A DNA stretch of 64,000 nt from NCBI GenBank assembly GCA_902362455.1, contig CABIWJ010000007.1, positions 1 to 64,000 on the forward strand, in the 5' to 3' direction. Origin of the DNA: Eubacteriaceae bacterium. GTDB taxonomy: Bacteria; Bacillota; Clostridia; Lachnospirales; Lachnospiraceae. The position numbers were made by a program, and so were the translations under genes. Below, piece after piece: positions 30,974-38,953 of the stretch. Below the pieces are notes generated by a model, which saw only the letters and a list, made by a program, of their open reading frames with translations, was not told where the DNA came from and ran no database searches. Within the stretch, counting starts at the first letter, position 1. Each line of letters begins with the position of its first letter.

Positions 30974-31649
30974 GAATATCTTTATTACAGGAACGGGAAC
31001 AGATGTAGGAAAAACTTATGTGACAGGACTGATTGTTAAAAAGTTGAGGGAAAGCAATAAAAAAGTGGCTTATTTTAAAGCGGCAATGAGTGGCAACGAC
31101 CGCCGCTTAGACGGCAGCTTGATACCGGGCGATGCCTTGCAGGTAAAAACTATGTCGGGCATTGAACAACCGCTCGAAGAAATGTGTCCGTACATTTATG
31201 AAACGGCTGTTTCTCCGCACTTGGCGTCAAAATTTGAGGGAAATCCTGTTGAAATGGAACAGGTGCTGAACGGATTTGATAATGCCTGTAATAGGTATGA
31301 TTATGTTACGGCAGAAGGTTCAGGCGGTATTCTTTGTCCGCTTCGTTTTGACGAACAAAAAATTCAGTTAGAAGATTTTATCAAGGCTCGTGAGTTATCC
31401 TGCCTGATAATTGCTGACGCAGGGCTCGGCACAATCAATGCCGTTGTACTAACCGCAGAATATATGAAATCTCATAAAATGCCCGTGAAAGGCATAATCT
31501 TTAATCATTATGAACCGGGCAACAAATTACACGAAGACAATCTGTTTATGTGTGAAACTATGACCGGGCTGAAAGTGATAGCCTGCGTTAAAGACGGAGA
31601 TACAGATTTGGATATTCCGTCTGAAGTATTAGAAGGACTTTATGAATAA
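30966..31649 (+). CDS. bioD: Dethiobiotin synthetase
   Basis: This 227-residue P-loop enzyme carboxylates and cyclises 7,8-diaminopelargonate to dethiobiotin using ATP. The signature MSKNIFITGTGTDVGKTYVT starts at 30966. The catalytic Lys is in AYFKAAMSG, and EGSGGILCPL marks the conserved Glu/Gly motif. The gene overlaps bioB (ATGAGTAA), with a weak ribosome binding site (GAGG, 12 bases away), so coupling is likely. It is followed by bioA after 18 bp. Confidence 0.93.
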   Translation: MSKNIFITGTGTDVGKTYVTGLIVKKLRESNKKVAYFKAAMSGNDRRLDGSLIPGDALQVKTMSGIEQPLEEMCPYIYETAVSPHLASKFEGNPVEMEQVLNGFDNACNRYDYVTAEGSGGILCPLRFDEQKIQLEDFIKARELSCLIIADAGLGTINAVVLTAEYMKSHKMPVKGIIFNHYEPGNKLHEDNLFMCETMTGLKVIACVKDGDTDLDIPSEVLEGLYE

Positions 31650-31667
31650 CACGGAGGAAATATTAAA

Positions 31668-32870
31668 ATGATTTGGTATCCATATGAGCAAATGAAAACA
31701 ATGAAATCGCCCTATAAAATTGTTAATGCAGAGGGCGTTTATCTTTATACCGAAGACCAGAAGCTGATTGATTCGGTATCATCTTGGTGGAGCGTGATTC
31801 ACGGTTATAAACATCCCGAACTCAATCAGGCAATCGAAACGCAGCTTGAAAAGTTTGCCCACGTTATGTTGGGTGGATTGACGCACGAATCGGCGCAGAA
31901 GTTGTCCGAAAAGCTGGCAAGCTTTCTGCCGGGAGATTTGGATTACTGTTTCTTTTCGGATTCGGGCAGTGTTGCGGTTGAAGTTGCTCTGAAAATTGCT
32001 TTGCAGTATTATATGAATCGAGAAGAAACACAGCGGACAATGGTGTTGGCACTTAATCACGCCTACCACGGTGATACTTTCAAAACAATGGAGGTGGGCG
32101 ATGACGAGGACTACCATTTTGTTTTGAAAGCATACGGTGAAAGCAAAAATGTCATTCATATTCCTACTGAGATAAAAGCACTTGAACAGGCTTTCGCAGA
32201 ATATCACGACCGCTTAAACTGCTTTATCGTTGAACCTTTGTTACAGGGGGCAGGCGGTATGAGAATGTATGATATTTCTTTTTTACAACGAGCGAGAGAG
32301 CTTTGTGACCAATACGGTGTGCTTCTTGTTTTTGACGAGGTTGCAACAGGTTTCGGGCGCACAGGCAATCGCTTTGTTGCAGATTTAGTTTTACCTGATA
32401 TTCTTGTTCTCGGCAAGGCTTTGACGGGTGGATATATCGGTCACGCTGTTACGGTTGCAAACCGAAAGGTGTATGAAGGCTTTTATGACGATAATCCTTC
32501 TCACGCTTTAATGCACGGACCTACCTTTATGGGCAATGCGTTAGCTTGCAGTGTGGCGCTGAAGTCCATAGAGTTATTTGAAACTCAGGACTATATGTCG
32601 AAAATCCGCAGGATTGAAGAAATCACCCGCCGTGAGATGGAGGGATTTTCTGACCCACGCATTAAAGAAATTCGCATTATGGGCGCTTGCGTATGTATTG
32701 AAGTGTATAATTCCGATACCATTAAAGGTTATCAGCAATTTGCGTATGAACGGGGCATATTCAGCCGTCCGTTCCTCAACTATATGTATGCAATGGTTCC
32801 TTATGTAATTGAGAAAGAAGAATTAGTCAAGGTTTTGAATACAATGAAAGAATGGTTTCTTGAAAAGTAG
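31668..32870 (+). CDS. bioA: Adenosylmethionine-8-amino-7-oxononanoate aminotransferase
   Basis: This 400-residue class III PLP aminotransferase makes 7,8-diaminopelargonate from KAPA with S-adenosylmethionine as donor. Seen are WYPYEQMKTM at the start (substrate-specific WxPxxQ region), SSWWSVIHGYKHPELN, LLVFDEVATGFGRTG (PLP Asp) and the Schiff-base Lys in ILVLGKALTGGYIGH. It is slightly shorter than E. coli BioA (429). It is the last gene of the operon; bioF, bioC and bioW are absent here, so the cell must obtain KAPA by genes elsewhere or from outside. Two terminators follow. Confidence 0.94.
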   Translation: MIWYPYEQMKTMKSPYKIVNAEGVYLYTEDQKLIDSVSSWWSVIHGYKHPELNQAIETQLEKFAHVMLGGLTHESAQKLSEKLASFLPGDLDYCFFSDSGSVAVEVALKIALQYYMNREETQRTMVLALNHAYHGDTFKTMEVGDDEDYHFVLKAYGESKNVIHIPTEIKALEQAFAEYHDRLNCFIVEPLLQGAGGMRMYDISFLQRARELCDQYGVLLVFDEVATGFGRTGNRFVADLVLPDILVLGKALTGGYIGHAVTVANRKVYEGFYDDNPSHALMHGPTFMGNALACSVALKSIELFETQDYMSKIRRIEEITRREMEGFSDPRIKEIRIMGACVCIEVYNSDTIKGYQQFAYERGIFSRPFLNYMYAMVPYVIEKEELVKVLNTMKEWFLEK

Positions 32871-32927
32871 GTAAGAGTATGGATTCATTGAACATTACAG
32901 CCCATAAAGGCAATTATGCTCAATAAG

Positions 32928-32954
32928 ATTGTTGCCTCGCTGGGGCAACAATTT
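32928..32954 (+). terminator. Terminator after bioA
   Basis: ATTGTTGCC (32928-32936) pairs with GGCAACAAT (32944-32952), followed by TTTA. Confidence 0.75.
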
Positions 32955-32989
32955 AAAAAAAATTCAAATCGAATACCAGTAATCTGCGT

Positions 32990-33021
32990 GAGGTGTCGTC
33001 ATTTAGCGACACCTCTATTTT
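32990..33021. terminator. Second terminator after bioA
   Basis: GAGGTGTCG (32990-32998) pairs perfectly with CGACACCTC (33007-33015), followed by TATTTTT. Confidence 0.8.
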
Positions 33022-33112
33022 TCTGCCTTTTTCTCTCTTGAAAAATTCTAAATTTTAGTATAATAGAGTTATCGAAAGCAGAGTGCTCCCGATAGAACAG
33101 AAAGCACGAGGT

Positions 33113-33226
33113 ATGGTTATGAGGAGTAAAAGTCCTGAATTGATGAAAGAAATATGTGAATATGCAGAGCAGTATTATCTTCAGAATGGACATAAGTTAT
33201 ATTATTCATCCAAGAAATTAAATTGA
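33113..33226 (+). pseudogene. N-terminal LexA-like helix fragment
   Basis: A 37-residue frame (MRSKSPELMKEICEYAEQYY, then LQNGHKLYYSSKKLN) resembles the opening of LexA-like repressors found in Firmicutes, which continue with GRSPS and a helix-turn-helix. The frame ends before the recognition helix. AGCACGAGG precedes the start. It is probably a truncated copy. The gap from 32871 to 33512 otherwise contains two terminators and the folded stretch at 33395-33480. Confidence 0.4.
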
Positions 33227-33394
33227 GAAAGATGGAATTAAAAACAAGGTTGAATCTAAATATCTAAGGGATATTTATACCCTATTCTAACTGACAACAG
33301 ATTTACTCTATCTCAATGAAACATAATAATTGCAAATCTAAAAATTTATTGCTACAATAAAAGTGTATATTAACCTTATTTCTAAGAAAATATA

Positions 33395-33480
33395 TAATTG
33401 TGTCAATGAGTGGCAAGGGGAACCAGGCCACTTCCCAGCTGTAAAATAGCAACCTTTGCTAGGTGCAGGAGCAGACCCAA
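33395..33480 (+). other. Hairpin-rich stretch upstream of dtd, possible structured RNA
   Basis: The stretch is unusually G+C-rich for its surroundings and contains GTGGC/GCCAC pairing (33411-33432 region), the perfect small hairpin TAGCAACCTTTGCTA, and purine-rich GGTGCAGGAGCAGACCC. It lies 30-115 bp before dtd. I could not match it to a riboswitch class I know; it may be a small RNA gene or leader. Confidence 0.3.
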
Positions 33481-33512
33481 CATTATTTTGAAAAGAAAGA
33501 GGAGCAGAAGAA

Positions 33513-33962
33513 ATGAGATTTGTAATTCAAAGAGTAAAACATTCAAGTGTAACAATAGATGAAGAAGTTAAAGGAAAAATCAATAAAGGATATATGGTTC
33601 TTATCGGCATCGGTCAGGACGATAACGAAGTAATTGCTGATAAGATGGTTAAAAAGATGATTAATCTTAGAATATTTGAAGATGCAAATGGCAAAACAAA
33701 TCTTGCACTTAAAGACGTAAATGGGGAATTATTGCTTATTTCTCAGTTTACATTATATGCAGATTGTAAAAAGGGTAACAGACCATCATTTATTAAGGCA
33801 GGAGCACCAAAAGAAGCGGAAGAATTATACGAGTATATTGTTCGAAAATGTAAAGAAGAGGTAGAGGTTGTTGAAAAAGGAGAATTTGGTGCAGATATGA
33901 AGGTAGAGCTTCTTAATGATGGACCGTTTACTGTTGTGCTGGATAGTGATGAGATAATCTAG
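33513..33962 (+). CDS. dtd: D-aminoacyl-tRNA deacylase
   Basis: This 149-residue protein hydrolyses D-amino acids (and glycine from tRNA-Ala) from mischarged tRNA. The family motifs are present: [18 protein letters not shown] at the N terminus, [20 protein letters not shown] (SQFTL with catalytic Thr), and the cross-subunit proline motif near the end as [11 protein letters not shown], equivalent to NGPVT with Phe replacing Val. The ATG follows AAAGAGGAGCAGAAGAA. It is a stand-alone housekeeping gene and marks the start of core chromosome. Confidence 0.93.
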   Translation: MRFVIQRVKHSSVTIDEEVKGKINKGYMVLIGIGQDDNEVIADKMVKKMINLRIFEDANGKTNLALKDVNGELLLISQFTLYADCKKGNRPSFIKAGAPKEAEELYEYIVRKCKEEVEVVEKGEFGADMKVELLNDGPFTVVLDSDEII

Positions 33963-34130
33963 GAGAATGTAAGATATATAAAATCGGAATTGTGATTATT
34001 ATAGCTCTAAAGTAAATATTCAAAGAAAACGCAAAAATAATAGAGTTAATGATATAGATAAGAAAAAAGTAATTAAAAAGAAAGGAGCATATGATGTATC
34101 TGAACATAAATACATCATACAGGAACTAAA

Positions 34131-35192
34131 ATGATAGAGACACAGATTGCAATACCTACACTACTAAAAGTAGGCAAGGGAACAATGAAGAACCTTGGAA
34201 CATATTTATTGGCAGGCAATATGAAAAATGCTGTTGTATATTTTGGAAATGGTCTTATTGATATGTTTGGACAGGAGATAATTGATAATCTTAAAAATGA
34301 CGGCATTAATGTAATTGAATACAAGGAACTTGATACGGTTAAGATAGAGGATATTATTGATTTAGCATTTTCAATTGATGCGAAGTGTCAGGTTATCGTC
34401 GGAATAGGTGGCGGAAAGGTAATTGATACTGCAAAATATGCAGCATATTTAAGAAAAATGCCATTTATCAGTATTCCGACCTCAGCATCTTCGGATGGCT
34501 TTTCAAGTGCGAGTGCATCGCTTATAGTAAATGGAAGAAGGACATCAGTACCAGCAAGAATAGCATATGGCATTGTAGTTGATACCGATATTATTAAAAG
34601 TGCGCCTGCGAAATTCATTTATTCAGGAATCGGAGATATGGTGTCTAAGATTACGTCTTTATATGACTGGCAATATGAATCAGGTATGGGATATTCTAAA
34701 ATAAATGATTTCGCAGTAATGATAGCTAAAAAGGCAGTAAACAGTTTTGTGAGAACACCATTTAAGACTATACAGGATGATTTATTCTTAAAAGAGCTTG
34801 TAGATTCACTTGCAATGAGTGGAATTGCTAATGAAATTGCAGGCGGAAGTACACCGACAAGTGGCAGTGAACATCTGATTTCACATTCGCTTGATAAAAT
34901 GCTTGAAAGACCACAGTTACATGGTATTCAGGTCGGAATTGCAACTTATGTAATGAGTGTTGTTCAGGATCACAGATATGTTCGTGTAAATACAATATTT
35001 GAACAGACAGGCTTCTGGGATTATGTTGAGACATTAAATCTTGATGTAGAAGATTATATAAAGGCAGTGGATATGGCACCAACAATCAAGCCACACAGAC
35101 ACACATATCTACACGAAGAGAAATATAGAGATTTTGCAAAACAGGTATTATTAGAAGATAGTGTAATGAAGAGAATTTTTCATTTGGATTGA
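34131..35192 (+). CDS. Glycerol-1-phosphate dehydrogenase-like (AraM/EgsA family) iron-alcohol dehydrogenase
   Basis: This 353-residue protein of the iron-type alcohol dehydrogenase superfamily has an NAD-binding GGGKVIDTAKYAA motif, PTSASSDGFSS, and the metal site built from GDMVSKIT, SEHLISHSLD and a later His (LHGIQVGIA). These are features of AraM/EgsA enzymes that reduce dihydroxyacetone phosphate to sn-glycerol 1-phosphate, rather than of glycerol dehydrogenase. In Bacillus this leads to archaeal-type glycerolipids. Here the physiological role is not shown by the neighbours. The ATG follows ACAGGAACTAAA. Repeat element A follows the stop. Confidence 0.82.
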   Translation: MIETQIAIPTLLKVGKGTMKNLGTYLLAGNMKNAVVYFGNGLIDMFGQEIIDNLKNDGINVIEYKELDTVKIEDIIDLAFSIDAKCQVIVGIGGGKVIDTAKYAAYLRKMPFISIPTSASSDGFSSASASLIVNGRRTSVPARIAYGIVVDTDIIKSAPAKFIYSGIGDMVSKITSLYDWQYESGMGYSKINDFAVMIAKKAVNSFVRTPFKTIQDDLFLKELVDSLAMSGIANEIAGGSTPTSGSEHLISHSLDKMLERPQLHGIQVGIATYVMSVVQDHRYVRVNTIFEQTGFWDYVETLNLDVEDYIKAVDMAPTIKPHRHTYLHEEKYRDFAKQVLLEDSVMKRIFHLD

Positions 35193-35208
35193 GAAAAAAT
35201 AAAAACAT

Positions 35209-35366
35209 TGCGGAATGGAGATTAGTGTAAAAAATAATGTTGATACACTTATTTTTTACACGACTAAATGTGTCACAGGCGCCACATTTAGTGTTTATCG
35301 CAGAGCCAAATCTGACATTTGGCTCGCGATTCCTCCGGCGTAAACGTCTGCGGAATGGAGAATAGT
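35209..35366 (+). repeat. Structured leader element, copy A
   Basis: An 18-bp direct repeat starting TGCGGAATGGAGA (35209-35226; 35349-35366, one mismatch) encloses three hairpins. Hairpin 1 pairs 35225-35237 with 35249-35261, hairpin 2 pairs 35263-35272 with 35283-35292, and hairpin 3 pairs 35303-35311 with 35317-35325 with an extra CGC/GCG. ATTCCTCC between hairpin 3 and the right repeat can pair with the GGAATGGAG ribosome binding site of the next gene. Related copies lie at 46330-46488 and 60608-60770. Confidence 0.85.
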
Positions 35367-35990
35367 ATGAAATATGATGCTTTATTATTTGATTTAGATG
35401 GAACAATGTGGGATGCTACTGAAAATATAAGAATTTCCTGGGAAATGGCTGCAAGAACTTTTGATGGATTAGAAGATAGGATAATAACTAAAGAAGAACT
35501 TCAAAGTGTTATGGGATTGCCTATGGACGAAATAGCGGCAAGGCTTTTCAAGGAATTTGATAAAGAAAAACAGCTTGAAATATTAGATAAATGTTGTGAG
35601 GTCGAGAATGAATATCTGACAGAAAAAGGTGGAATTTTATATCCTGAACTTGAGTCCACACTTGCAAAATTATCTGAAAAATACACACTTTGTATCGTAA
35701 GCAATGGTCAGGCCGGATATATTCAGACATTTTTAAATGCACACAATATGTCAAAATATTTTAAAGATTTTCAGAACTGGGGAGACAATAAGGTTCCAAA
35801 GGGTGAAAATATTAAGCTTGTAATTGAAAGAAATAATATAAAAAATGCAGCATATGTAGGTGATACACAAGGCGATGCCAATGCAGCAAAGATGGCAGGA
35901 ATAGATTTTATTTATGCTGAATATGGCTTTGGAAATGTTGAAGAATATACATTTGCAATAAAGGAATTTAAGGATTTGCTTACGCTTTAG
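35367..35990 (+). CDS. HAD-family phosphatase (phosphoglycolate-phosphatase-like)
   Basis: The 207-residue protein starts MKYDALLFDLDGTMWDATEN (DxDGT motif I with nucleophile Asp). It has motif II in LCIVSNGQ, motif III Lys near VPKGENIKLV and motif IV in AYVGDTQGDANAAKMAG. A helical cap between motifs I and II makes it subfamily IA, like phosphoglycolate phosphatase or beta-phosphoglucomutase. The ATG at 35367 directly follows the right-hand repeat of leader element A, which supplies GGAATGGAG. Substrate unknown. Confidence 0.88.
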   Translation: MKYDALLFDLDGTMWDATENIRISWEMAARTFDGLEDRIITKEELQSVMGLPMDEIAARLFKEFDKEKQLEILDKCCEVENEYLTEKGGILYPELESTLAKLSEKYTLCIVSNGQAGYIQTFLNAHNMSKYFKDFQNWGDNKVPKGENIKLVIERNNIKNAAYVGDTQGDANAAKMAGIDFIYAEYGFGNVEEYTFAIKEFKDLLTL

Positions 35991-36047
35991 CAAGTGATGA
36001 TGATTACATCAATCAAAACAGCAAGTTATATAGAAATGGAGTTCCAT

Positions 36048-36620
36048 ATGAAAGTTAAAGTAATAAGGTCTAATAGAAAAACCATATCAATACAAGTTAA
36101 TACTGATCTAACAGTTACAGTAAGAGTGCCGGAATATGCAACGAACAAGGACATAGATAAGATACTTCATGATAAGGAATCGTGGATTATGAAGCATATG
36201 GAACAGATAAGAGAGCAGAATGTAAGATATGAATCATCAGGCCTTAAACATTTGACGAAAGCAGAAATCGAAGACTTAGCTGATAAGGCATTAAAATATA
36301 TTCCGCAGAGAGTTGAATATTTCTCGAAAATTGTAGGCGTAGATTATGGAAGAATTACAATTCGTAATCAGAGAACCAGATGGGGAAGCTGTAGCAGTAA
36401 GGGTAATCTTAATTTCAATTGTCTGCTAATGTTGACACCAACAGAAGTGATTGATTATGTTGTAGTTCATGAACTTTGTCACAGAAAGGAAATGAACCAT
36501 TCAAAGAATTTCTGGATAGAAGTTGAAAAGGTGATTCCGGATTATAAGAGGTCAGTTAAATGGCTGAAGAACGAGGGAAGCCAGATAATAAGGTTATTAG
36601 ATTCGAATGTAAAAATTTAG
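36048..36620 (+). CDS. YgjP-family (M48-like) zinc metallopeptidase
   Basis: This 190-residue protein has a DUF45/WLM-type layout. A beta-rich start (RKTISIQVNTDLTVTVRVPE) leads to a helical middle with the conserved QRTRWGSCSSKGNLNFN. The zinc-binding HELCH motif is in VVHELCHRKEMNHSKNFW, with the third ligand probably in the NHSKNFW segment. Homologues are often annotated as M48 peptidases or SprT-like; substrate unknown. The ATG at 36048 has GGAG at 6-base spacing; earlier ATGs (35994-36000) lack ribosome binding sites. It sits 57 bp after the HAD gene and is probably co-transcribed. Confidence 0.87.
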   Translation: MKVKVIRSNRKTISIQVNTDLTVTVRVPEYATNKDIDKILHDKESWIMKHMEQIREQNVRYESSGLKHLTKAEIEDLADKALKYIPQRVEYFSKIVGVDYGRITIRNQRTRWGSCSSKGNLNFNCLLMLTPTEVIDYVVVHELCHRKEMNHSKNFWIEVEKVIPDYKRSVKWLKNEGSQIIRLLDSNVKI

Positions 36621-36754
36621 GTGAGGTAGAAAAAGTTACGGAAACAGAAATTAATAAGATATTAATGACAAGTTATTCCTTATATGTTAAAATCAGACAC
36701 ATAACTATCATATATGAATAGTTTATAAAAGACGTAGGGAAGGAGGAGATTATA

Positions 36755-37120
36755 ATGTCAGAACTATATTGTTCGAATTGTAAGAAGTTACTTAGTAATG
36801 ATGAGAAAGCATCTGGTAAATGTGCAAATTGTGGAGAGAAATTCTCAAGTACATTAATAGGTGCAACAAGACCAATTGAGGTGAATACTGACATAGCTAC
36901 TGAGAAAAATATTGTAGGTATGGTATTAAAAGTTATTGGTATTTTAATACTTATTGTTGGAACAATTACAAACTTTATACTTATAGACAAATATGAATAC
37001 GAGTATACAATTTTTAGTTTCATTGTTCCGGAGTTAAGAACTATTGTTAGTGGAATGATACTTATCGGCTCGGCAGAAATTGTGAAGTTATTACAGGATA
37101 TTAAGAACAGAATGAGATAA
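36755..37120 (+). CDS. Zinc-ribbon membrane protein
   Basis: The 121-residue protein starts with a four-Cys zinc ribbon (YCSNCKKLLSNDEKASGKCA, then NCGE). A linker follows, then two hydrophobic helices (VGMVLKVIGILILIVGTITN; LRTIVSGMILIGSAEIVKLL). Such zinc-ribbon plus membrane-helix proteins are widespread in Lachnospiraceae with unknown roles. The ATG follows GGAAGGAGGAG. It stands alone between the YgjP gene and the phe T-box leader. No specific function can be assigned. Confidence 0.75.
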   Translation: MSELYCSNCKKLLSNDEKASGKCANCGEKFSSTLIGATRPIEVNTDIATEKNIVGMVLKVIGILILIVGTITNFILIDKYEYEYTIFSFIVPELRTIVSGMILIGSAEIVKLLQDIKNRMR

Positions 37121-37253
37121 GAGAGCAATATGAAATGAAGATAAATATTTCATTTCATACATAAGAGAAATATATAAGGAACAAAAGAATCATATAAGAA
37201 AGATATATAATAAGCGACATAATAAGCGATATAATAAACGATGCATATTCAAG

Positions 37254-37282
37254 TTGACACATATTTTAGTATGTGATAAAAT
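37254..37282 (+). promoter_or_regulatory. Promoter of the pheST T-box operon
   Basis: The -35 TTGACA (37254-37259), 17-bp spacer and -10 TAAAAT (37277-37282) lie directly upstream of the T-box leader. Confidence 0.82.
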
Positions 37283-37288
37283 CAGAAA

Positions 37289-37725
37289 TGGTTTTGAAAT
37301 AACAATTCAATATAATATGCATTGAGGGTGCAAAGTAGATTATGAAGAATCTTTTAGAGAATAATCGCCATCGGCTGTAAGCGGTTTAAGATATTCATAG
37401 ATTGAAATTTCACACCGGAGCATTGTCTTTGAAATATTTGAAATAAAATATAAGTAGGAGGCGACGTGAGTGAGCGTTAATCACATTGAGAGTTTACATA
37501 TCACAAGATATATAAATCGTAATATATATAAATTATAATAAATATATGAATAGAAAGTTATATAATCATATATAGATATAAGTTTATATAATTAGATATA
37601 AATACTGATGTATTTTATATAACGGATATCAAGTAAATAAGATATCAGATATGTAAGAATATGGGTGGTACCGCGGATAATATTCGTCCCAGCTAGGAGA
37701 AAGTCCTGGCTGGGTTTTTTTTGCT
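37289..37725 (+). ncRNA. Phenylalanine T-box riboswitch leader
   Basis: The T-box sequence GGGTGGTACCGCGG (37663-37676) is followed by a terminator (CCCAGC...GCTGGG with eight T, 37688-37722), and the leader precedes pheS-pheT. A UUC in the stem I region (37409-37411, before ACACCGGAG) fits a Phe specifier. Uncharged tRNA-Phe should stabilise the antiterminator. About 200 bp of extremely AT-rich sequence lie between stem I and the antiterminator. Confidence 0.9.
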
Positions 37726-37780
37726 TACCAGGAAATTTCGTTGAAATTGTCTTGGTAAGTAAAAAATGCTCTGCGAGGAT
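37724..37780. repeat. Interspersed hairpin repeat, copy 1
   Basis: CTTACCAGGAAATTTC and its near-complement GAAATTGTCTTGGTAAG form a long hairpin, followed by GCTCTGCGAGGAT. The same unit is at 62179-62235. Here it lies between the T-box terminator and pheS, so it is transcribed in the pheST mRNA. Confidence 0.8.
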
Positions 37781-37909
37781 ACGCACTTTGTGATATAGGA
37801 AGATGTCACATAAAGTGTGTGTAAAGCGGTATAAATAGTCGCAGGACAGACAGGATAATCCAATAAAATAATCAAATAAATAAAATATATGAATGGAGGA
37901 TAATCATCG

Positions 37910-38935
37910 ATGAATGAAGCATTAGAAAGTATTAAGCAGAAAATCTTAGATGGTGAAAAAGAACTGACAAATTCCAAGGCTGTTTATGATTTTAAGAAAT
38001 CATTTCTTGATTCAAAAGTTGGACAGATTGGACAGTTAATGAAAGAAATGCGTAATATTGCACCTGAAGAACGTGCCAGCTATGGTAAAGGTGTAAACGA
38101 ATTAAAGGAATGGGCAATTAATTATTTTGCAGAAATAGAAGAAAAGATTAAAGCAAAAGAATTAGAAGAAAAGTATGAATCAGAGAAAATAGATGTTACA
38201 ATGCCTGCTAAGACTAAACAGACAGGTAATCTTCATCCTATTACACAGATGAGAAATCAGTTAATAGATGTATTCCAGGGAATGGGATTTGAAGTGTATG
38301 AGGGTTCAGAAATTGAAAATGATTACTATAACTTTACTGCACTAAATACACCAAAGGATCATCCTGCGCGTGATATGCAGGATACATTCTATTTATCGCC
38401 TGAATTTTTATTAAGAACACAGACTTCAGCAGGACAGATTCACGTTATGGAAAGCAAGAAGCCTCCTATCAAGATTCTTTCACCTGGTAAGGTTTTCCGT
38501 TCAGATGATGATGCAACACATTCTCCAATGTTTACACAGATGGAAGGACTTGTTGTAGATGAGAAGATTACACTTTGTGACCTTAAAGGTATGTTAGATG
38601 TATTTGTACAGAAGATATACGGTGAGGGAACTGTAACACGTTTAAGACCATCATATTTCCCATTTACAGAGCCATCAGTTGAAGTGGACTGCAGTTGTTT
38701 TGAATGTGGTGGAAAAGGCTGTAAATTATGTAAAGGTACAGGCTGGATAGAGATTCTTGGAGCAGGTATCGTTAATAAAAAAGTATTAGAGAACTGTGGA
38801 ATTGATTCTGAAAAATACAGCGGACTTGCATTTGGTATTGGTATTGAAAGAACAGCAATGCTTAAATACGGAATAAATAATATCAAGTTATTATTTGAGT
38901 CAGATTTACGTGTATTAAAACAGTTAGATGACTAG
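37910..38935 (+). CDS. pheS: Phenylalanyl-tRNA synthetase alpha subunit
   Basis: This 341-residue catalytic subunit is normal for bacterial PheS (~340). It has an N-terminal coiled coil ([20 protein letters not shown]) and class II aaRS motifs: [20 protein letters not shown] (motif 1), [16 protein letters not shown] with [15 protein letters not shown] (motif 2), and [17 protein letters not shown] (motif 3). A Cys-rich loop ([19 protein letters not shown]) is of the type seen in many Firmicutes. It works as an alpha2-beta2 enzyme with PheT and is controlled by the T-box upstream. Confidence 0.97.
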   Translation: MNEALESIKQKILDGEKELTNSKAVYDFKKSFLDSKVGQIGQLMKEMRNIAPEERASYGKGVNELKEWAINYFAEIEEKIKAKELEEKYESEKIDVTMPAKTKQTGNLHPITQMRNQLIDVFQGMGFEVYEGSEIENDYYNFTALNTPKDHPARDMQDTFYLSPEFLLRTQTSAGQIHVMESKKPPIKILSPGKVFRSDDDATHSPMFTQMEGLVVDEKITLCDLKGMLDVFVQKIYGEGTVTRLRPSYFPFTEPSVEVDCSCFECGGKGCKLCKGTGWIEILGAGIVNKKVLENCGIDSEKYSGLAFGIGIERTAMLKYGINNIKLLFESDLRVLKQLDD

Positions 38936-38953
38936 GCGAAAAGGAGGATTATT

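Noticed and set aside
33983..33996. AAATCGGAATTGTG downstream of dtd resembling the end of the 34-bp repeat
   Set aside because: Only 14 bases match and the hairpin arms are absent; in AT-rich DNA this can be chance.
35994..36047. Earlier in-frame ATGs for the YgjP-type peptidase
   Set aside because: They lack a ribosome binding site and add residues not typical of the family; the ATG at 36048 has GGAG at proper spacing.
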